A stretch of 61,856 nucleotides of DNA, taken from Patulibacter medicamentivorans (GTDB lineage Bacteria > Actinomycetota > Thermoleophilia > Solirubrobacterales > Solirubrobacteraceae). The notes beneath the pieces are model-generated. The model saw only the letters and a program-made list of their open reading frames with translations, was not told the DNA's origin and did not search any database. Shown piece after piece: positions 24,541-33,472 of the stretch. The first letter of the stretch is position 1, and the number at the start of each line of letters is the position of its first letter. The translations under genes and the position numbers were made by a program. The stretch is from the NCBI RefSeq assembly GCF_000240225.1, contig NZ_AGUD01000004.1:1-61856 (forward strand). Reading direction: 5' to 3'.

Positions 24541-26306
24541 TCGGCACGCTGCTGCGCTTCGTCGACGACCGCGCGCTGCTGCGGCGGTTCCGCCTGCTGA
24601 TGGCGGCCAGCGCCGCCGTCCGCGCCGCGACGGTGCTGACGCTGTTCCCGCTGCTGCGGGAGTTGCTCTCCGACGAGCCCTCCGGCGCCTGGCCGTGGAT
24701 CGGCCTGCTGGCGGTGCTCGTGCTCGCGAGCTGGGTGGTCGACGTCCGCTATGCGCGGGCGAGCTTCGCGATCGGCTTCATGCTGCTGCGGTCGGTCGAG
24801 CAGCGCGTCCTGCACCGCTTCGAGCGGCTGGCGATCCCGGACGTCACGCCGGCGATCGCGTCCGCCACCCAGCGGGCGCTGACCGCCGCCGGGCAGGAGC
24901 TCTGCAGCGGGTTCGCCTACGTGATCGCGCCGCTGCTGGCCACGCTCGTCGCGACGGTGCTGATCGGCATCGGGCTGGCGGTCGTGTCGCCGTGGCTCGG
25001 GCTGGTCGCGCTGGTCAGCCTCGTCGCCCTGAGCCTGGCGATGGCGGTCTCCGGGACGTTGATCCGGCGGGCCGAGGGCGCCTACGACGCCGCCTCGAGC
25101 GATGTCGGCGAGCGGATCGTCGAGTTCGCGCAGGCCCAGCGGGCGCTGCGCGCGAGCGGTCGCCCCGTCGACGAGGACTCGGCGCTCGGCCGGGCGCTCG
25201 GCCGGCAGCGGCGTGCGACCCGGCGGCTGCTCGGGATGGCGCTGCCCGGCACCCTGCTCTTCGCGCTGGCCGGCCAGGCCGCGCTGGCCGGCCTGGCGGT
25301 CGTCGCCATCGCGCTCTCGCGCGACGGATCGCTGAGCGGCCCCGAGGTCGTGGCGCTGGTCGTCGTCTCGGTCCGCTTCCTGGAGCCGTTCTTCACCGCG
25401 GCGGGCCTGAGCGCGACGCTCGAGGTCACGCGCGGGTCGCTGCAGCGGGTCGAGCAGCTGCTGGCGACGTCGCCGCTTCCCGAGCCCGCCGGAGAGGAAG
25501 CGCCCGCCGCGGTGCCCGGCGCGCCGACGCTGGAGCTGCGCGCGGTCGACTTCGCCTATCCGAGCGGCCCGCCGGTCCTGCGCGGGATCGACCTCGTCGC
25601 GCAGCGCGGGCGGACGGTGGCCGTCGTCGGGCCGTCCGGGTCGGGCAAGAGCACGCTGCTGTCGCTCGCCGCGCGGCTCGTCGACCCGCAAGCCGGCGAG
25701 GTGCTGCTCGACGGGGCACCGGCGCGGGCCTATCCGCTCGAGGCGCTGAGCGCGCGCGTCGGCGCGGTGCTGCAGGACGTCTACCTGCTGGACGCGCCGC
25801 TGCTGGAGAACATCCGCCTGGCCCGGCCCGAGGCGAGCGACGACGAGGTGCGGGCGGCCGGCGCCGCGGCGCAGCTCGAGGAGGTCGTCGAGCGGCTGCC
25901 CGACGGCTGGCGCACGCGGGTCGGCGAGGGCGGGGCGCTGCTCTCGGGCGGCGAGCGCCAGCGGGTGAGCATCGCCCGCGCCCTGCTCAAGCGCGCGCCG
26001 CTGCTGCTGCTCGACGAGGCGACCTCGGCCGTCGACGCCCTGACCGAGCGGGCGCTCGTGGACGCGCTGCAGGCGGACGCGGCCGAGCGTGCGACGGTCG
26101 TGGTGGCCCACCGGCTGGGCACGATCGCCGACGCCGACGAGATCCTGTTCGTCGACGGCGGCACCGTCGTCGAGCGGGGAACCCACGCCGAGCTGCTGGC
26201 CGCCGACGGTCGGTTCGCCGCCTACTGGCGCCAGCGCGAGTCGGCCGCGAGCTGGACGCTGAGCGGCGACGGTCCGGCGCGCGTCGGCGCGTCCGCCCGT
26301 TGCTGA
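24537..26306 (+). CDS. irtB: IrtB-like siderophore ABC transporter half
   Basis: 589 aa: six-helix ABC-exporter-type TM domain (1-310) and NBD with Walker A GPSGSGKST, Q-loop VLQDVYLLDAPLLENI, signature LLSGGERQRVSIARALL, Walker B LLLLDEATSAVDALTE and H-loop VAHRLGT. It lacks the FAD domain of IrtA and pairs with it as the heterodimeric inward transporter. Starts within the irtA stop (ATGA). The last 20 residues form a non-conserved tail. Confidence 0.85.
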   Translation: MIGTLLRFVDDRALLRRFRLLMAASAAVRAATVLTLFPLLRELLSDEPSGAWPWIGLLAVLVLASWVVDVRYARASFAIGFMLLRSVEQRVLHRFERLAIPDVTPAIASATQRALTAAGQELCSGFAYVIAPLLATLVATVLIGIGLAVVSPWLGLVALVSLVALSLAMAVSGTLIRRAEGAYDAASSDVGERIVEFAQAQRALRASGRPVDEDSALGRALGRQRRATRRLLGMALPGTLLFALAGQAALAGLAVVAIALSRDGSLSGPEVVALVVVSVRFLEPFFTAAGLSATLEVTRGSLQRVEQLLATSPLPEPAGEEAPAAVPGAPTLELRAVDFAYPSGPPVLRGIDLVAQRGRTVAVVGPSGSGKSTLLSLAARLVDPQAGEVLLDGAPARAYPLEALSARVGAVLQDVYLLDAPLLENIRLARPEASDDEVRAAGAAAQLEEVVERLPDGWRTRVGEGGALLSGGERQRVSIARALLKRAPLLLLDEATSAVDALTERALVDALQADAAERATVVVAHRLGTIADADEILFVDGGTVVERGTHAELLAADGRFAAYWRQRESAASWTLSGDGPARVGASARC

Positions 26307-26375
26307 GGTCGACGTGGGCGAAGTCCAGTCTGCCAGCCCCTGAGTCGGCGCAGATCCAGCCGTCGTCGGTGGGCA

Positions 26376-26401
26376 CGTCGGCGCCGGCGGCCCCGCCGAC
26401 G
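26376..26401. terminator. Stem-loop after irtB
   Basis: CGTCGGCG and CGCCGACG form an 8-bp stem with a 10-nt loop, 70 bp after the irtB stop. Probable transcription end, separating irtAB from the island to the right. Confidence 0.4.
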
Positions 26402-26416
26402 GCTGCCGCTCGGTAC

Positions 26417-26432
26417 CTGTCGGTTCACACAG
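26417..26432 (+). promoter_or_regulatory. Island motif copy 1 (CTG-N10-CAG dyad), upstream of SDR
   Basis: CTGTCGGTTCACACAG agrees with the island consensus CTGTCGGTTCCGCCAG at 13 of 16 positions, with intact outer CTG/CAG. It is 165 bp before the GTG of the SDR gene. Confidence 0.55.
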
Positions 26433-26597
26433 TTCGCGTTGCCGTCGCGGCGCCCATGCGCCAGATTGCTGATCGACGTCTGGATGCACGCGGGGAGGCC
26501 GAGCCACGCCGATGTCGCTCCACGGCGACGGGAGTGGCGAGAGCGGGCGCGCGTCCTCGCAGACGAACCACCACCTCGACCCGACGGAGACCAAGAC

Positions 26598-27338
26598 GTG
26601 CTCGAGACCGGGCTCCAGGACAAGATCTGCCTCGTCACCGGCGCGGCAAGCGGCATCGGTCGTGCCTGTGCGGAGATTCTCGAAGGCGAAGGGGCGACGC
26701 TCGTCCTCACCGACCGCGACTCCGCGGGCGTCGAGGCCGTCTGCCCCGGCGCGACGACCGCGCTTCGCCGGGCGGGGGACCTGAGCGACCCGGCGTTCGT
26801 CACGTCGCTCGCCGCGGATCTGGAGCACCGGTTCGGGAGGCTGGACGTCGCGGTCCACATGGCCGGGGTCTACACCACGACGTCCTGGGACGAGGTGGGC
26901 GACGACGAGTGGCGGTCCGTCCTCGACGTGAACCTGCACGGCAGCTTCCTCGTCGCCCAGGCGGCGATGCGCCTGATGGGCCGGGAAGGGGGACGGATCG
27001 TCCTCTGCGGCTCGTACGCGGCCCGGACCGGCGGGCTCCGGGCGAGCGCCGCGTACGCCGCGGCGAAGTCCGGGGTCATCGGCCTGACGCGGCATCTGGC
27101 GCTGCACGGCGGCCCCCTGGGGATCCGCGTCAACGCGATCCACCCGGGGATGATCGAGACGCCGATGCTCTCCGTCCTCGACGACGAGGCGCGCGAGGAC
27201 GGCCGGAGCCGCTCGCCGATGGGCCGGCTGGCGACGGCGGAGGAGGCGGCGCGGATGGCCGTCGTCCTGGTGTCCGACCTCGCCAGCTGGGTGCAGGGCG
27301 TGCAGCTCGACGTCAACGGCGGAATGCACATGGCGTGA
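26598..27338 (+). CDS. SDR family oxidoreductase
   Basis: 246 aa from GTG 26598, which has a GGAG ribosome binding site 8 bp upstream. TGAASGIGRACAE cofactor loop, Asp-ending strand LVLTDRDS (NAD preference), catalytic Ser in LCGSYAA, YAAAKSG (YxxxK), and WVQGVQLDVNGG near the end. First gene of the island's first unit (this SDR, a deleted SDR, a quinone-oxidoreductase-like gene). It probably oxidises a hydroxyl group of the island's substrate; specificity unknown. Confidence 0.88.
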   Translation: MLETGLQDKICLVTGAASGIGRACAEILEGEGATLVLTDRDSAGVEAVCPGATTALRRAGDLSDPAFVTSLAADLEHRFGRLDVAVHMAGVYTTTSWDEVGDDEWRSVLDVNLHGSFLVAQAAMRLMGREGGRIVLCGSYAARTGGLRASAAYAAAKSGVIGLTRHLALHGGPLGIRVNAIHPGMIETPMLSVLDDEAREDGRSRSPMGRLATAEEAARMAVVLVSDLASWVQGVQLDVNGGMHMA

Positions 27339-27393
27339 CCGGTTCGCGCGGTGACGCCGCGCGGCCGGGCGCCGACGAGCGAGAGGAGACGTC

Positions 27394-27660
27394 ATGAGCG
27401 AGGAGCGACAGGTGGTCGCGGTCACCGGCGCGACCAGCGGCATCGGCAGGGCGCTCGCGACGCACCTGGCCCAGGAGGGATGGGTCGTCGAGCTCGCGCG
27501 GCTGGAGGACTACGGCGACGGCGAGCTCGAGTCGATCCTCGTGACGAACGGCGAGCCCGGCGAGATCGCTCAGGCGGTCGCGTTCCTGCTCGGTCCGACG
27601 TCGTCGTACGCGACGGGCACGGCGCTCTCCGTCGACGGGGGCGTGATGACGGGTGTCTGA
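27394..27660 (+). CDS. Internally deleted SDR remnant (88 aa)
   Basis: The reading frame is intact, with GGAG before ATG 27394. The product joins an SDR N-terminus (VVAVTGATSGIGRALATHLAQEGW, residues 8-31) directly to an SDR C-terminus (GEPGEIAQAVAFLLGPTSS, then GTALSVDGG). About 160 residues are missing, including NNAG, the catalytic Ser and YxxxK. It cannot be an active SDR of the known type. An in-frame deletion that keeps translation running into the next gene (8-bp overlap) is the simplest reading; a small regulatory or structural role is possible but unsupported. Confidence 0.7.
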   Translation: MSEERQVVAVTGATSGIGRALATHLAQEGWVVELARLEDYGDGELESILVTNGEPGEIAQAVAFLLGPTSSYATGTALSVDGGVMTGV

Positions 27661-28675
27661 CGCAGGCGGGACCCCGCGGCCGCCCGCGGCGGCCGCGCCC
27701 TCGTCTCGCCGGATCGTGGAGCTCCGCGCGTTCGGGGAGCCCGAGGTCATGTCGTGGGCGACGGGCGAGCTGCCGGACCCGGACCCGGACGAGGTGGTCG
27801 TCGACGTCGCCGCGATCGGCGTGAACTTCGGCGACACGATGGTGCGACGCGGCGAGTACCGCCGCGACCAGCCACTGAGCTTCGTCCCCGGCTTCGAGGT
27901 CGCCGGACGCGTCCGCGCGGGGCCGGCGGACGGCCCGCCGGTCGGGACCCCCGTCGTCGCGTTCCTCGAGGACGGCGGCGGCTACGCCGACACCGTCGTG
28001 GTGCCGGCGAGCCACGTCTTCCCCGTCGTCGACGGGATCCCGCTCGAGGTCGCCGCGGGGCTCTTCACCCAGGGCGTGACGGCCTGGTACGCGGCCACGC
28101 GCTACGGCCCGGTCGGGCCGGAGGGCGCCGTGCTCGTCCACGGCAGCGCCGGTGGTCTCGGCGCGCTCTGCGTCCAGCTCTACCGCGAGCGCGGTGCGCG
28201 GGTCATCGCGACGGCGTCGACCGCGGCGAAGCTCGACGTCGCCCGGCGGCATGGAGCGGCGGCGACCACGCTGGCCGACCCCGCGACGCTCACGAACGAG
28301 GTCCGGCGACTCACCGACGGCCGCGGCGTCGACGTCGTCGTCGACGGCGTCGGCGGGGCGCTGTTCGCCCCGAGCATGCGCGCGCTGGCGATGAACGGCC
28401 GCTACGTGGTCGTCGGGTCCGCCAGCCAGGAGCCCGCGAACGTCGACGTCCGCGGGCTGATGCCCCGCGGCCAGAGCATCGTCGGATTCGTCGTGGCGCG
28501 CGTCGCCGAGCTGGACCCGCGCGAGCCGGCGGCGGCCTTCGCCGCCGTCCAGGCGGCGTGGCTCGAGGGGCGGATCGCGCCGGAGATCCGCATGCTCCCG
28601 GCGGCCGACGTCGTCGCCGCCCATCGCGCGCTGGAGGCCCGGACGACCACGGGCAAGCTCGTGCTCGTGCTGTGA
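27653..28675 (+). CDS. NADPH:quinone oxidoreductase / zinc-independent MDR family protein
   Basis: 340 aa, GTG start overlapping the stop of the SDR remnant by 8 bp. GroES-like N-terminal half (VGVNFGDTMVRRGEY-type region, VPGFEVAGRV) and Rossmann half with VLVHGSAGGLGALCVQL (AxxGxxG-like). No Cys/His zinc ligands are evident, as in quinone oxidoreductase and enoyl reductase MDRs. It probably reduces an enone, quinone or enoyl thioester. A strong hairpin follows 4 bp after the stop, ending this unit. Confidence 0.88.
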   Translation: MSDAGGTPRPPAAAAPSSRRIVELRAFGEPEVMSWATGELPDPDPDEVVVDVAAIGVNFGDTMVRRGEYRRDQPLSFVPGFEVAGRVRAGPADGPPVGTPVVAFLEDGGGYADTVVVPASHVFPVVDGIPLEVAAGLFTQGVTAWYAATRYGPVGPEGAVLVHGSAGGLGALCVQLYRERGARVIATASTAAKLDVARRHGAAATTLADPATLTNEVRRLTDGRGVDVVVDGVGGALFAPSMRALAMNGRYVVVGSASQEPANVDVRGLMPRGQSIVGFVVARVAELDPREPAAAFAAVQAAWLEGRIAPEIRMLPAADVVAAHRALEARTTTGKLVLVL

Positions 28676-28678
28676 GCC

Positions 28679-28726
28679 CCGGCGGCACGTCGTTCGCGAC
28701 CGGTGTCCGCTCGGACGTGCCGCCGG
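28679..28726. terminator. Long stem-loop terminator
   Basis: CCGGCGGCACGTC and GACGTGCCGCCGG form a perfect 13-bp stem with a 22-nt loop, starting 4 bp after the stop of the MDR gene. It separates this unit from the acetone-carboxylase-like operon. Confidence 0.65.
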
Positions 28727-28768
28727 CCGTCGCCGCCGCGCGCCGACGAGCTCTCCGCCCCGACCGAC

Positions 28769-28784
28769 CTGGCGGTTCCAACAG
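28769..28784 (+). promoter_or_regulatory. Island motif copy 2, upstream of the HyuA-like gene
   Basis: CTGGCGGTTCCAACAG agrees with the island consensus CTGTCGGTTCCGCCAG at 13 of 16 positions and keeps the full CTG-N10-CAG dyad. A TTGGCA hexamer that could be a -35 follows 6 bp later (28791-28796). The HyuA-like ATG is 132 bp downstream of the motif. Confidence 0.6.
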
Positions 28785-28916
28785 CAGCGCTTGGCACCAC
28801 GTGCTCGGCGGGCGAGAGTACGCGCACCGTGGCTCGGCGGCTCCGCCCGTTCCGCCACGACGTCGAAGGCGACGCCGGGCGCGTCAGACGTCACCCGACT
28901 CGAGAGAGAGAACCGC

Positions 28917-31028
28917 ATGAGCACCGTTGCACCGGAAACCTCGAGGGACCAGGGCCTCACGACCCTGATCGGCGTCGACGTCGGCGGCACGCACACCGAC
29001 ATCGCGGTATCGACCCCGACCGGCCTGGTCCGGGGCAAGGCCCTGACGTCGCACGACGAGTACAGCCGGGGGATCCTCGAGGCGATCGCGGTCGCCGGGG
29101 AACGGCTCGACCTGAGCCTCGCCGAGACGCTCGGCCAGACCGAGCAGATCGTGCTGTCGACGACGGTCGTCACCAACGCGCTGACGGAGCTCCGCGGCGC
29201 GAAGGTCGGCGTGCTCATCACCCAGGGCTTCAAGGACACCTTCCGACTCGCCGGCGGCGCCCGGCAGCCGGTGATGGACGACCAGGCGCACCGCAACCCG
29301 CCGGACCTCGTGCCGCGCTCCTGCATCGTCGAGATCCCGGAGCGCGTCCTCTCCGACGGGACCGCGGCCGTGGCGCTCGACGAGGACGCCGTCCGGATGG
29401 CGGTGCGGCAACTTCGTGACGAGGGCGTCGACGCGATCGCCGTCTGCTTCCTCTGGTCCTTCAAGGTCCCCGGCCACGAGCAGCGCGCGCGGGAGATCAT
29501 CGAGGACGAGTGGCCCGAGGTCTTCACCTCGCTCTCCAGCGAGGTCTATCCCGTCATCCGCGAGCACGAGCGCTTCTTCAGCGCCGTCTTCAACTGCTTC
29601 TGCCAGCCCGCGGCGAGCATCCTGCTCGACACGCTCCGCGATCGCCTGGACAGCGAGGGCTTCGCCGGCGAGCTGACGATGTTCTCGGGCGCCGGCGGCG
29701 TCATCCCGGTGGAGACCGCGCGTCGCCTGCCCGTCCTGCTGCTGGCATCCGGGCCGGCCGGTGGTGTCGCGGGCGCGATCCACCTGGCCGAGAGGATGGG
29801 CCACGAGAACATCATCGTGACCGACATGGGCGGCACGAGCTACGACCTGTCGCTGGTCGAGGACCGCCGCGCCGCCATCACCCCGCGGATCTCGGTCGCC
29901 GGCCTCGACACCGGCATCAGCATCGTCGACGTCCTGTCCGTCGGGGCCGGCGGCGGCTCGATCGTCTGGATCGACGAGCGCGGCGTCCCGCAGGTCGGAC
30001 CGCACAGCGCCGGGTCGATGCCCGGACCGGCGTGCTACGGCCGCGGCGGCGAGCGGCCGACCGTGACGGACGCGGCCGTCGTCGCCGGCCTGATCGATCC
30101 GGCCGGGTACCTGAACGGCCGCATGAGCCTCGACCGCGAGGCGGCGGTGCGGGTGGTCGGCGCGTTCGGCGCGAAGCTCGGCTGGACGCCGAACCAGGCC
30201 GCCAACGCCATCCTCGACCTCACGGTGACGAACATGGCCAACGCGACGCGCTCGGTCAGCGTCGAGCGTGGGTACGACCCGCGCGAGTTCGCGATGTTCG
30301 CCTACGGCGGGACGCTGCCGCTCTTCGCCCCCCGGATCTGCGACGCGCTCGACATCACGCGGGTCGTGCTGCCGGCCAACAGCTCCGTGTTCTGCGCCTT
30401 CGGGCTGCTGACCGCCGACTTCGTCCGGCGCTACTCGACCTCGGTCGACGTCACGCTCGGCGCGGACGTCGACCCCACGGCCATCAACGAGATCCGCCGG
30501 GGCCTCGTCGAGCAGGCCCGGACCGAGCTCGCGCAGGTCGGTCTCGACCCCGATCGCGCCGAGCTGGAGTGGGAAGCCGGCGTCCGCTTCGCCGGACAGG
30601 TGTGGGAGATCACGGTCCCGCTCGCCGACGAGGACCTGACGACCGCGTCGATGACGGCGATGGCCGCCGGGTTCCCGGCGACGTACGAGCGCTCCTACGG
30701 CGAGGGCACGGCGTGGGAAGGCTCCGAGGTCCTGCTCGCGAACCTGACCCTCCGCACCCGCGTCCCGCGACGCAACCCCACGCTCGCGACCCCGCCGCCG
30801 GGCGACCCGGACGTCGAGGCGGCGCTGAAGGGGCGTCGCCGGGCACTGCTCCCCGGCGCCGACGAGCAGACCGAGATCCCGGTCTACGACGGCAACCGCT
30901 TCGCCGAGGGGCTGACGGTCAGCGGGCCGGCGATCGTCGACGAGCACGACACGACGCTCTTCATCCCGCCGTCGTGGTCGTGCACCCGCGACCACATGTC
31001 GAACTACAACCTGAAGAAGGAGGGCTGA
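28917..31028 (+). CDS. Hydantoinase/oxoprolinase A family protein, acetone-carboxylase beta-like
   Basis: 703 aa. ASKHA phosphate loop IGVDVGGTHTDIAVS (about 17-31), second motif TDMGGTSYDLSLV, signatures VGAGGGSIVWID and MPGPACYGRGGERPTVTDA. It would activate substrate or bicarbonate with ATP and transfer it to the B subunit encoded next. The B subunit carries an acetone-carboxylase gamma-like zinc ribbon, so an ATP-dependent ketone carboxylase (acetone/acetophenone type) is the better guess over hydantoinase. Purine-rich ribosome binding site (GAGAGAGA) before ATG 28917. Stop overlaps the next start (TGATG). Confidence 0.88.
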   Translation: MSTVAPETSRDQGLTTLIGVDVGGTHTDIAVSTPTGLVRGKALTSHDEYSRGILEAIAVAGERLDLSLAETLGQTEQIVLSTTVVTNALTELRGAKVGVLITQGFKDTFRLAGGARQPVMDDQAHRNPPDLVPRSCIVEIPERVLSDGTAAVALDEDAVRMAVRQLRDEGVDAIAVCFLWSFKVPGHEQRAREIIEDEWPEVFTSLSSEVYPVIREHERFFSAVFNCFCQPAASILLDTLRDRLDSEGFAGELTMFSGAGGVIPVETARRLPVLLLASGPAGGVAGAIHLAERMGHENIIVTDMGGTSYDLSLVEDRRAAITPRISVAGLDTGISIVDVLSVGAGGGSIVWIDERGVPQVGPHSAGSMPGPACYGRGGERPTVTDAAVVAGLIDPAGYLNGRMSLDREAAVRVVGAFGAKLGWTPNQAANAILDLTVTNMANATRSVSVERGYDPREFAMFAYGGTLPLFAPRICDALDITRVVLPANSSVFCAFGLLTADFVRRYSTSVDVTLGADVDPTAINEIRRGLVEQARTELAQVGLDPDRAELEWEAGVRFAGQVWEITVPLADEDLTTASMTAMAAGFPATYERSYGEGTAWEGSEVLLANLTLRTRVPRRNPTLATPPPGDPDVEAALKGRRRALLPGADEQTEIPVYDGNRFAEGLTVSGPAIVDEHDTTLFIPPSWSCTRDHMSNYNLKKEG

Positions 31029-33265
31029 TGTCCACCGACACCGCGCCGGCGACGGGCACCGTCGCCCCCGCCACCCCGGACTACGACGTCCTCGGGGTCG
31101 AGGTTCACCGGAAGGCGATGGACGAGATCGCCCGCGAGATCGGCATCACGCTCGTCCGGACCTCGGGCTCGCCGGTGGTCACCGAGGCCAAGGACCTCAG
31201 CTGCGCGATCCTCGACGAATCCAGCGAGCTCGTCGGCTTCTCGGGCTTCGTCGGATTCCACGTCTCGACCTCCGCGCTGGGCGTCGAGGCCGTGCTGCGC
31301 AACTACGACCTGGCGGACATCCGCCCGGGGGACGCGTTCATCGCGAACGACCCGCACTCGTCCGGGGCGATCCACCAGGGCGACGTCGGCGTGATCATGC
31401 CCTACTTCCACGACGACGAGCTGATCGGCTGGGGGTACGTCAACGCGCACCTGCTGGACGTCGGCGGCTCCTCGGTCTCGGGGTTCGCCCCCGAGGCGCG
31501 CGAGAGCTTCGCCGAGGCGCTCGCGTTCCCGGCCGTCCGCTTCGTACGCGACGGCAAGCTCAGCCATGACTGGGCGCTGTTCATCGCCAACAGCGTCCGG
31601 GTCCCGGTCCCGGTCCTCAACGACCTGCGCTCCATGATCGCGGCGCTGAACGCCGGCAAGCGGCGGCTGGATGCGGTGATCGCGTCTCACGGGCTGCAGA
31701 CGCACCGGGAGTACTGCCGCATCAACAAGGCCCTCTCCGAGCAGCTGATCCGCTCGCGCATCGCCGAGCTGCCCGACGGCGAGTACGTGTCGAAGGAGTG
31801 GATCGAGTACGACGGCCACGGCACCGCCGACCTCTACGAGCTCGGCGTCGCGATGACCGTCCGCGGCGACGAGATCGACCTGCGCTTCCACGGCGTCGAC
31901 CAGGTGCCGGCCTACGTCAACGGGGCCCGGCCGTCGGTCCTCGGCAACGCGATGAACGCCCTGCAGACGGTGTTCATCCCCGACGTGCCGGTGAACGCCG
32001 CGCTCTGGCGGGCGATCCACTTCGACCTCGGCCCGGCCGGCTCGATCGTCAACTCGGTCCCGCCGGCCCCGGTCTCGCAGTCGCACATGGAGTGCGGGAT
32101 GCGGATCACGCGCCTGATGTCCGACGTGCTCGCCCAGGCGATGGCCCTGTCCCCGTCCGACCGCCTGCGCAGCCGGGTGGCCGGGCAGCCCAACAACGGC
32201 ATCGCCACGTGCACGCTGACGGGCGCGGACCGGCGCACCGGGCAGCCGATCGTCATCTTCCCGATCGCGCCGACCGTCGGTCTCGGTGGCCCCGCGCAGT
32301 CCGTGTCCGACGGCGTGGACACGTACTCCGGGCAGTTCAACATCGGCACCCGGATGGCGGCCGTCGAGGTCGACGAGGCAGCCGGCCCGATGGTGACCCT
32401 CTGGCGCCGGATCGAGGCATCCAACGGCGGCGCGGGCCAGATGCGCGGTGGGCAGGGCATGACCAGCGCGCTCGCCATGCGCGGGATCGACTCGATGACG
32501 GGCACGGCCTTCAACAGCTGCGCCGAGGTCCCCCCGCGGGGCTCCGGCGGCGGGCAGCCGGGGGCCGGATCCGACTACCACGTGGTGCGCGGCAGCGAGG
32601 TCAACGACCTGCTCGATCGCGGTGCCATGCCGACGGTCGAGACGCTCGGCGGGAGCACGCAGCGGATGCCGTCGAAGACCGGGACGCTGACGTTGCGTGA
32701 GGGCGACGTCTTCGTGGTCGCCAGCGGCGGCGGGGGCGGCCTGGGCGATCCGCTGCTCCGCGACCCCGCCGCCGTGGCCAAGGACGTCGCCGACGGCTAC
32801 ACCGACGAGGCGGCGGCGCGGGAGGTCTACGGCGTCGTCCTGGACGGCGCCGGCGCGGACGAGGCGGCCACCGACGCGCAGCGCCTGAGGATCCGGACCG
32901 CGCGGATCGGGGCCGTCCCGCCGCGCGAGATCCGCGACGCCGCCCGGCGCGAGATCGGCGTCGCGGTGCGAGTCGTGGCCGGCCGCTGGACGTGCGGGTG
33001 CTGCGGCGAGGACCTCGGCGACGTGGACGACAACTACCGCGCGGCGTGCGTGGCGACGAGCGGCAGCGCCGCGTCGACGCTGGGGGCCCGCGGGACGCGC
33101 CTGCGGTCGCGCACGGTGGGGCCGGACGTCCTGCTCACCGAGTACTTCTGCCGGGGGTGCGGCCTGAGCGTCCGCGCGGACGTCGGGGTCGAGGGCGACG
33201 AGGTCGTCCCCGCGCCGCGCCTGACCGCCGAGGGGCGCCGGCTCGCGGATCGCGCCGCGACCTGA
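31028..33265 (+). CDS. Hydantoinase B-like (acetone-carboxylase alpha-like) protein with fused C-terminal zinc ribbon
   Basis: 745 aa; HyuB proteins are usually 520-600. Residues 18-600 are the HyuB fold (LVRTSGSPVVTEAKDLSCA, FIANDPHSSGAIHQGDVGV, GQPNNGIATC, GGGGGLGDPLLRD). After a helical linker, residues about 650-745 form a small domain with WTCGCCGEDLG and YFCRGCGLSVRAD, a CxCC...CxxC zinc ribbon like the separate gamma subunit of acetone carboxylase. The fusion suggests one polypeptide doing the work of alpha plus gamma. Pairs with the A protein just upstream. A strong terminator follows 32 bp after the stop. Confidence 0.85.
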   Translation: MSTDTAPATGTVAPATPDYDVLGVEVHRKAMDEIAREIGITLVRTSGSPVVTEAKDLSCAILDESSELVGFSGFVGFHVSTSALGVEAVLRNYDLADIRPGDAFIANDPHSSGAIHQGDVGVIMPYFHDDELIGWGYVNAHLLDVGGSSVSGFAPEARESFAEALAFPAVRFVRDGKLSHDWALFIANSVRVPVPVLNDLRSMIAALNAGKRRLDAVIASHGLQTHREYCRINKALSEQLIRSRIAELPDGEYVSKEWIEYDGHGTADLYELGVAMTVRGDEIDLRFHGVDQVPAYVNGARPSVLGNAMNALQTVFIPDVPVNAALWRAIHFDLGPAGSIVNSVPPAPVSQSHMECGMRITRLMSDVLAQAMALSPSDRLRSRVAGQPNNGIATCTLTGADRRTGQPIVIFPIAPTVGLGGPAQSVSDGVDTYSGQFNIGTRMAAVEVDEAAGPMVTLWRRIEASNGGAGQMRGGQGMTSALAMRGIDSMTGTAFNSCAEVPPRGSGGGQPGAGSDYHVVRGSEVNDLLDRGAMPTVETLGGSTQRMPSKTGTLTLREGDVFVVASGGGGGLGDPLLRDPAAVAKDVADGYTDEAAAREVYGVVLDGAGADEAATDAQRLRIRTARIGAVPPREIRDAARREIGVAVRVVAGRWTCGCCGEDLGDVDDNYRAACVATSGSAASTLGARGTRLRSRTVGPDVLLTEYFCRGCGLSVRADVGVEGDEVVPAPRLTAEGRRLADRAAT

Positions 33266-33297
33266 CCGAGACCCGCCCGCGACATCGGCGTGCTCCG

Positions 33298-33325
33298 GCA
33301 CCGCGGCCCTCGAGGGCCGCGGTGC
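33298..33325. terminator. Perfect palindromic terminator
   Basis: GCACCGCGGCCCTC directly abuts GAGGGCCGCGGTGC: a perfect 28-bp palindrome that folds into a 12-bp stem with a TCGA loop, followed by TTCGG. It closes the carboxylase-like operon. Confidence 0.75.
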
Positions 33326-33353
33326 TTCGGCGCGCGTTCGGGCGCCGTTCGCG

Positions 33354-33369
33354 CTGTCGGTTTCGGGAG
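33354..33369 (+). promoter_or_regulatory. Island motif copy 3, upstream of the ABC binding-protein gene
   Basis: CTGTCGGTTTCGGGAG agrees with CTGTCGGTTCCGCCAG at 13 of 16 positions. It lies between the terminator and the SBP gene, 103 bp before the ATG. Confidence 0.6.
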
Positions 33370-33472
33370 TTTCGCCGACCACCGCTCGTCCGGTCTGATG
33401 ACTCCAGTCCTGAGGCGTCGGTCCAACCGGCCTGACGCGCACCAGGGTCCAAGCGTCAGAGGAGAGAACACG

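Larger units (their letters stand above)
26307..26597. other. 291-bp gap between irtB and the catabolic island
   Basis: It holds the irtB stem-loop (26376-26401) and the first copy of the island motif (26417-26432). Short open frames exist on both strands but show no recognisable domain and no ribosome binding site. I see no gene, repeat or att-like sequence here. This is the likely left edge of the 25-kb island. Confidence 0.5.

Noticed and set aside
26439-26597. N-terminal extension of the island SDR back to 26439
   Set aside because: The extra 53 residues are Arg/Pro-rich, precede the normal SDR start and lack a ribosome binding site. GTG 26598 has a good GGAG and gives normal length.
28918-28980. 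Extension of the HyuA-like gene upstream to 28791
   Set aside because: It would translate through the predicted promoter region just downstream of island motif copy 2. ATG 28917 has a purine-rich ribosome binding site and starts just before the family's first motif.
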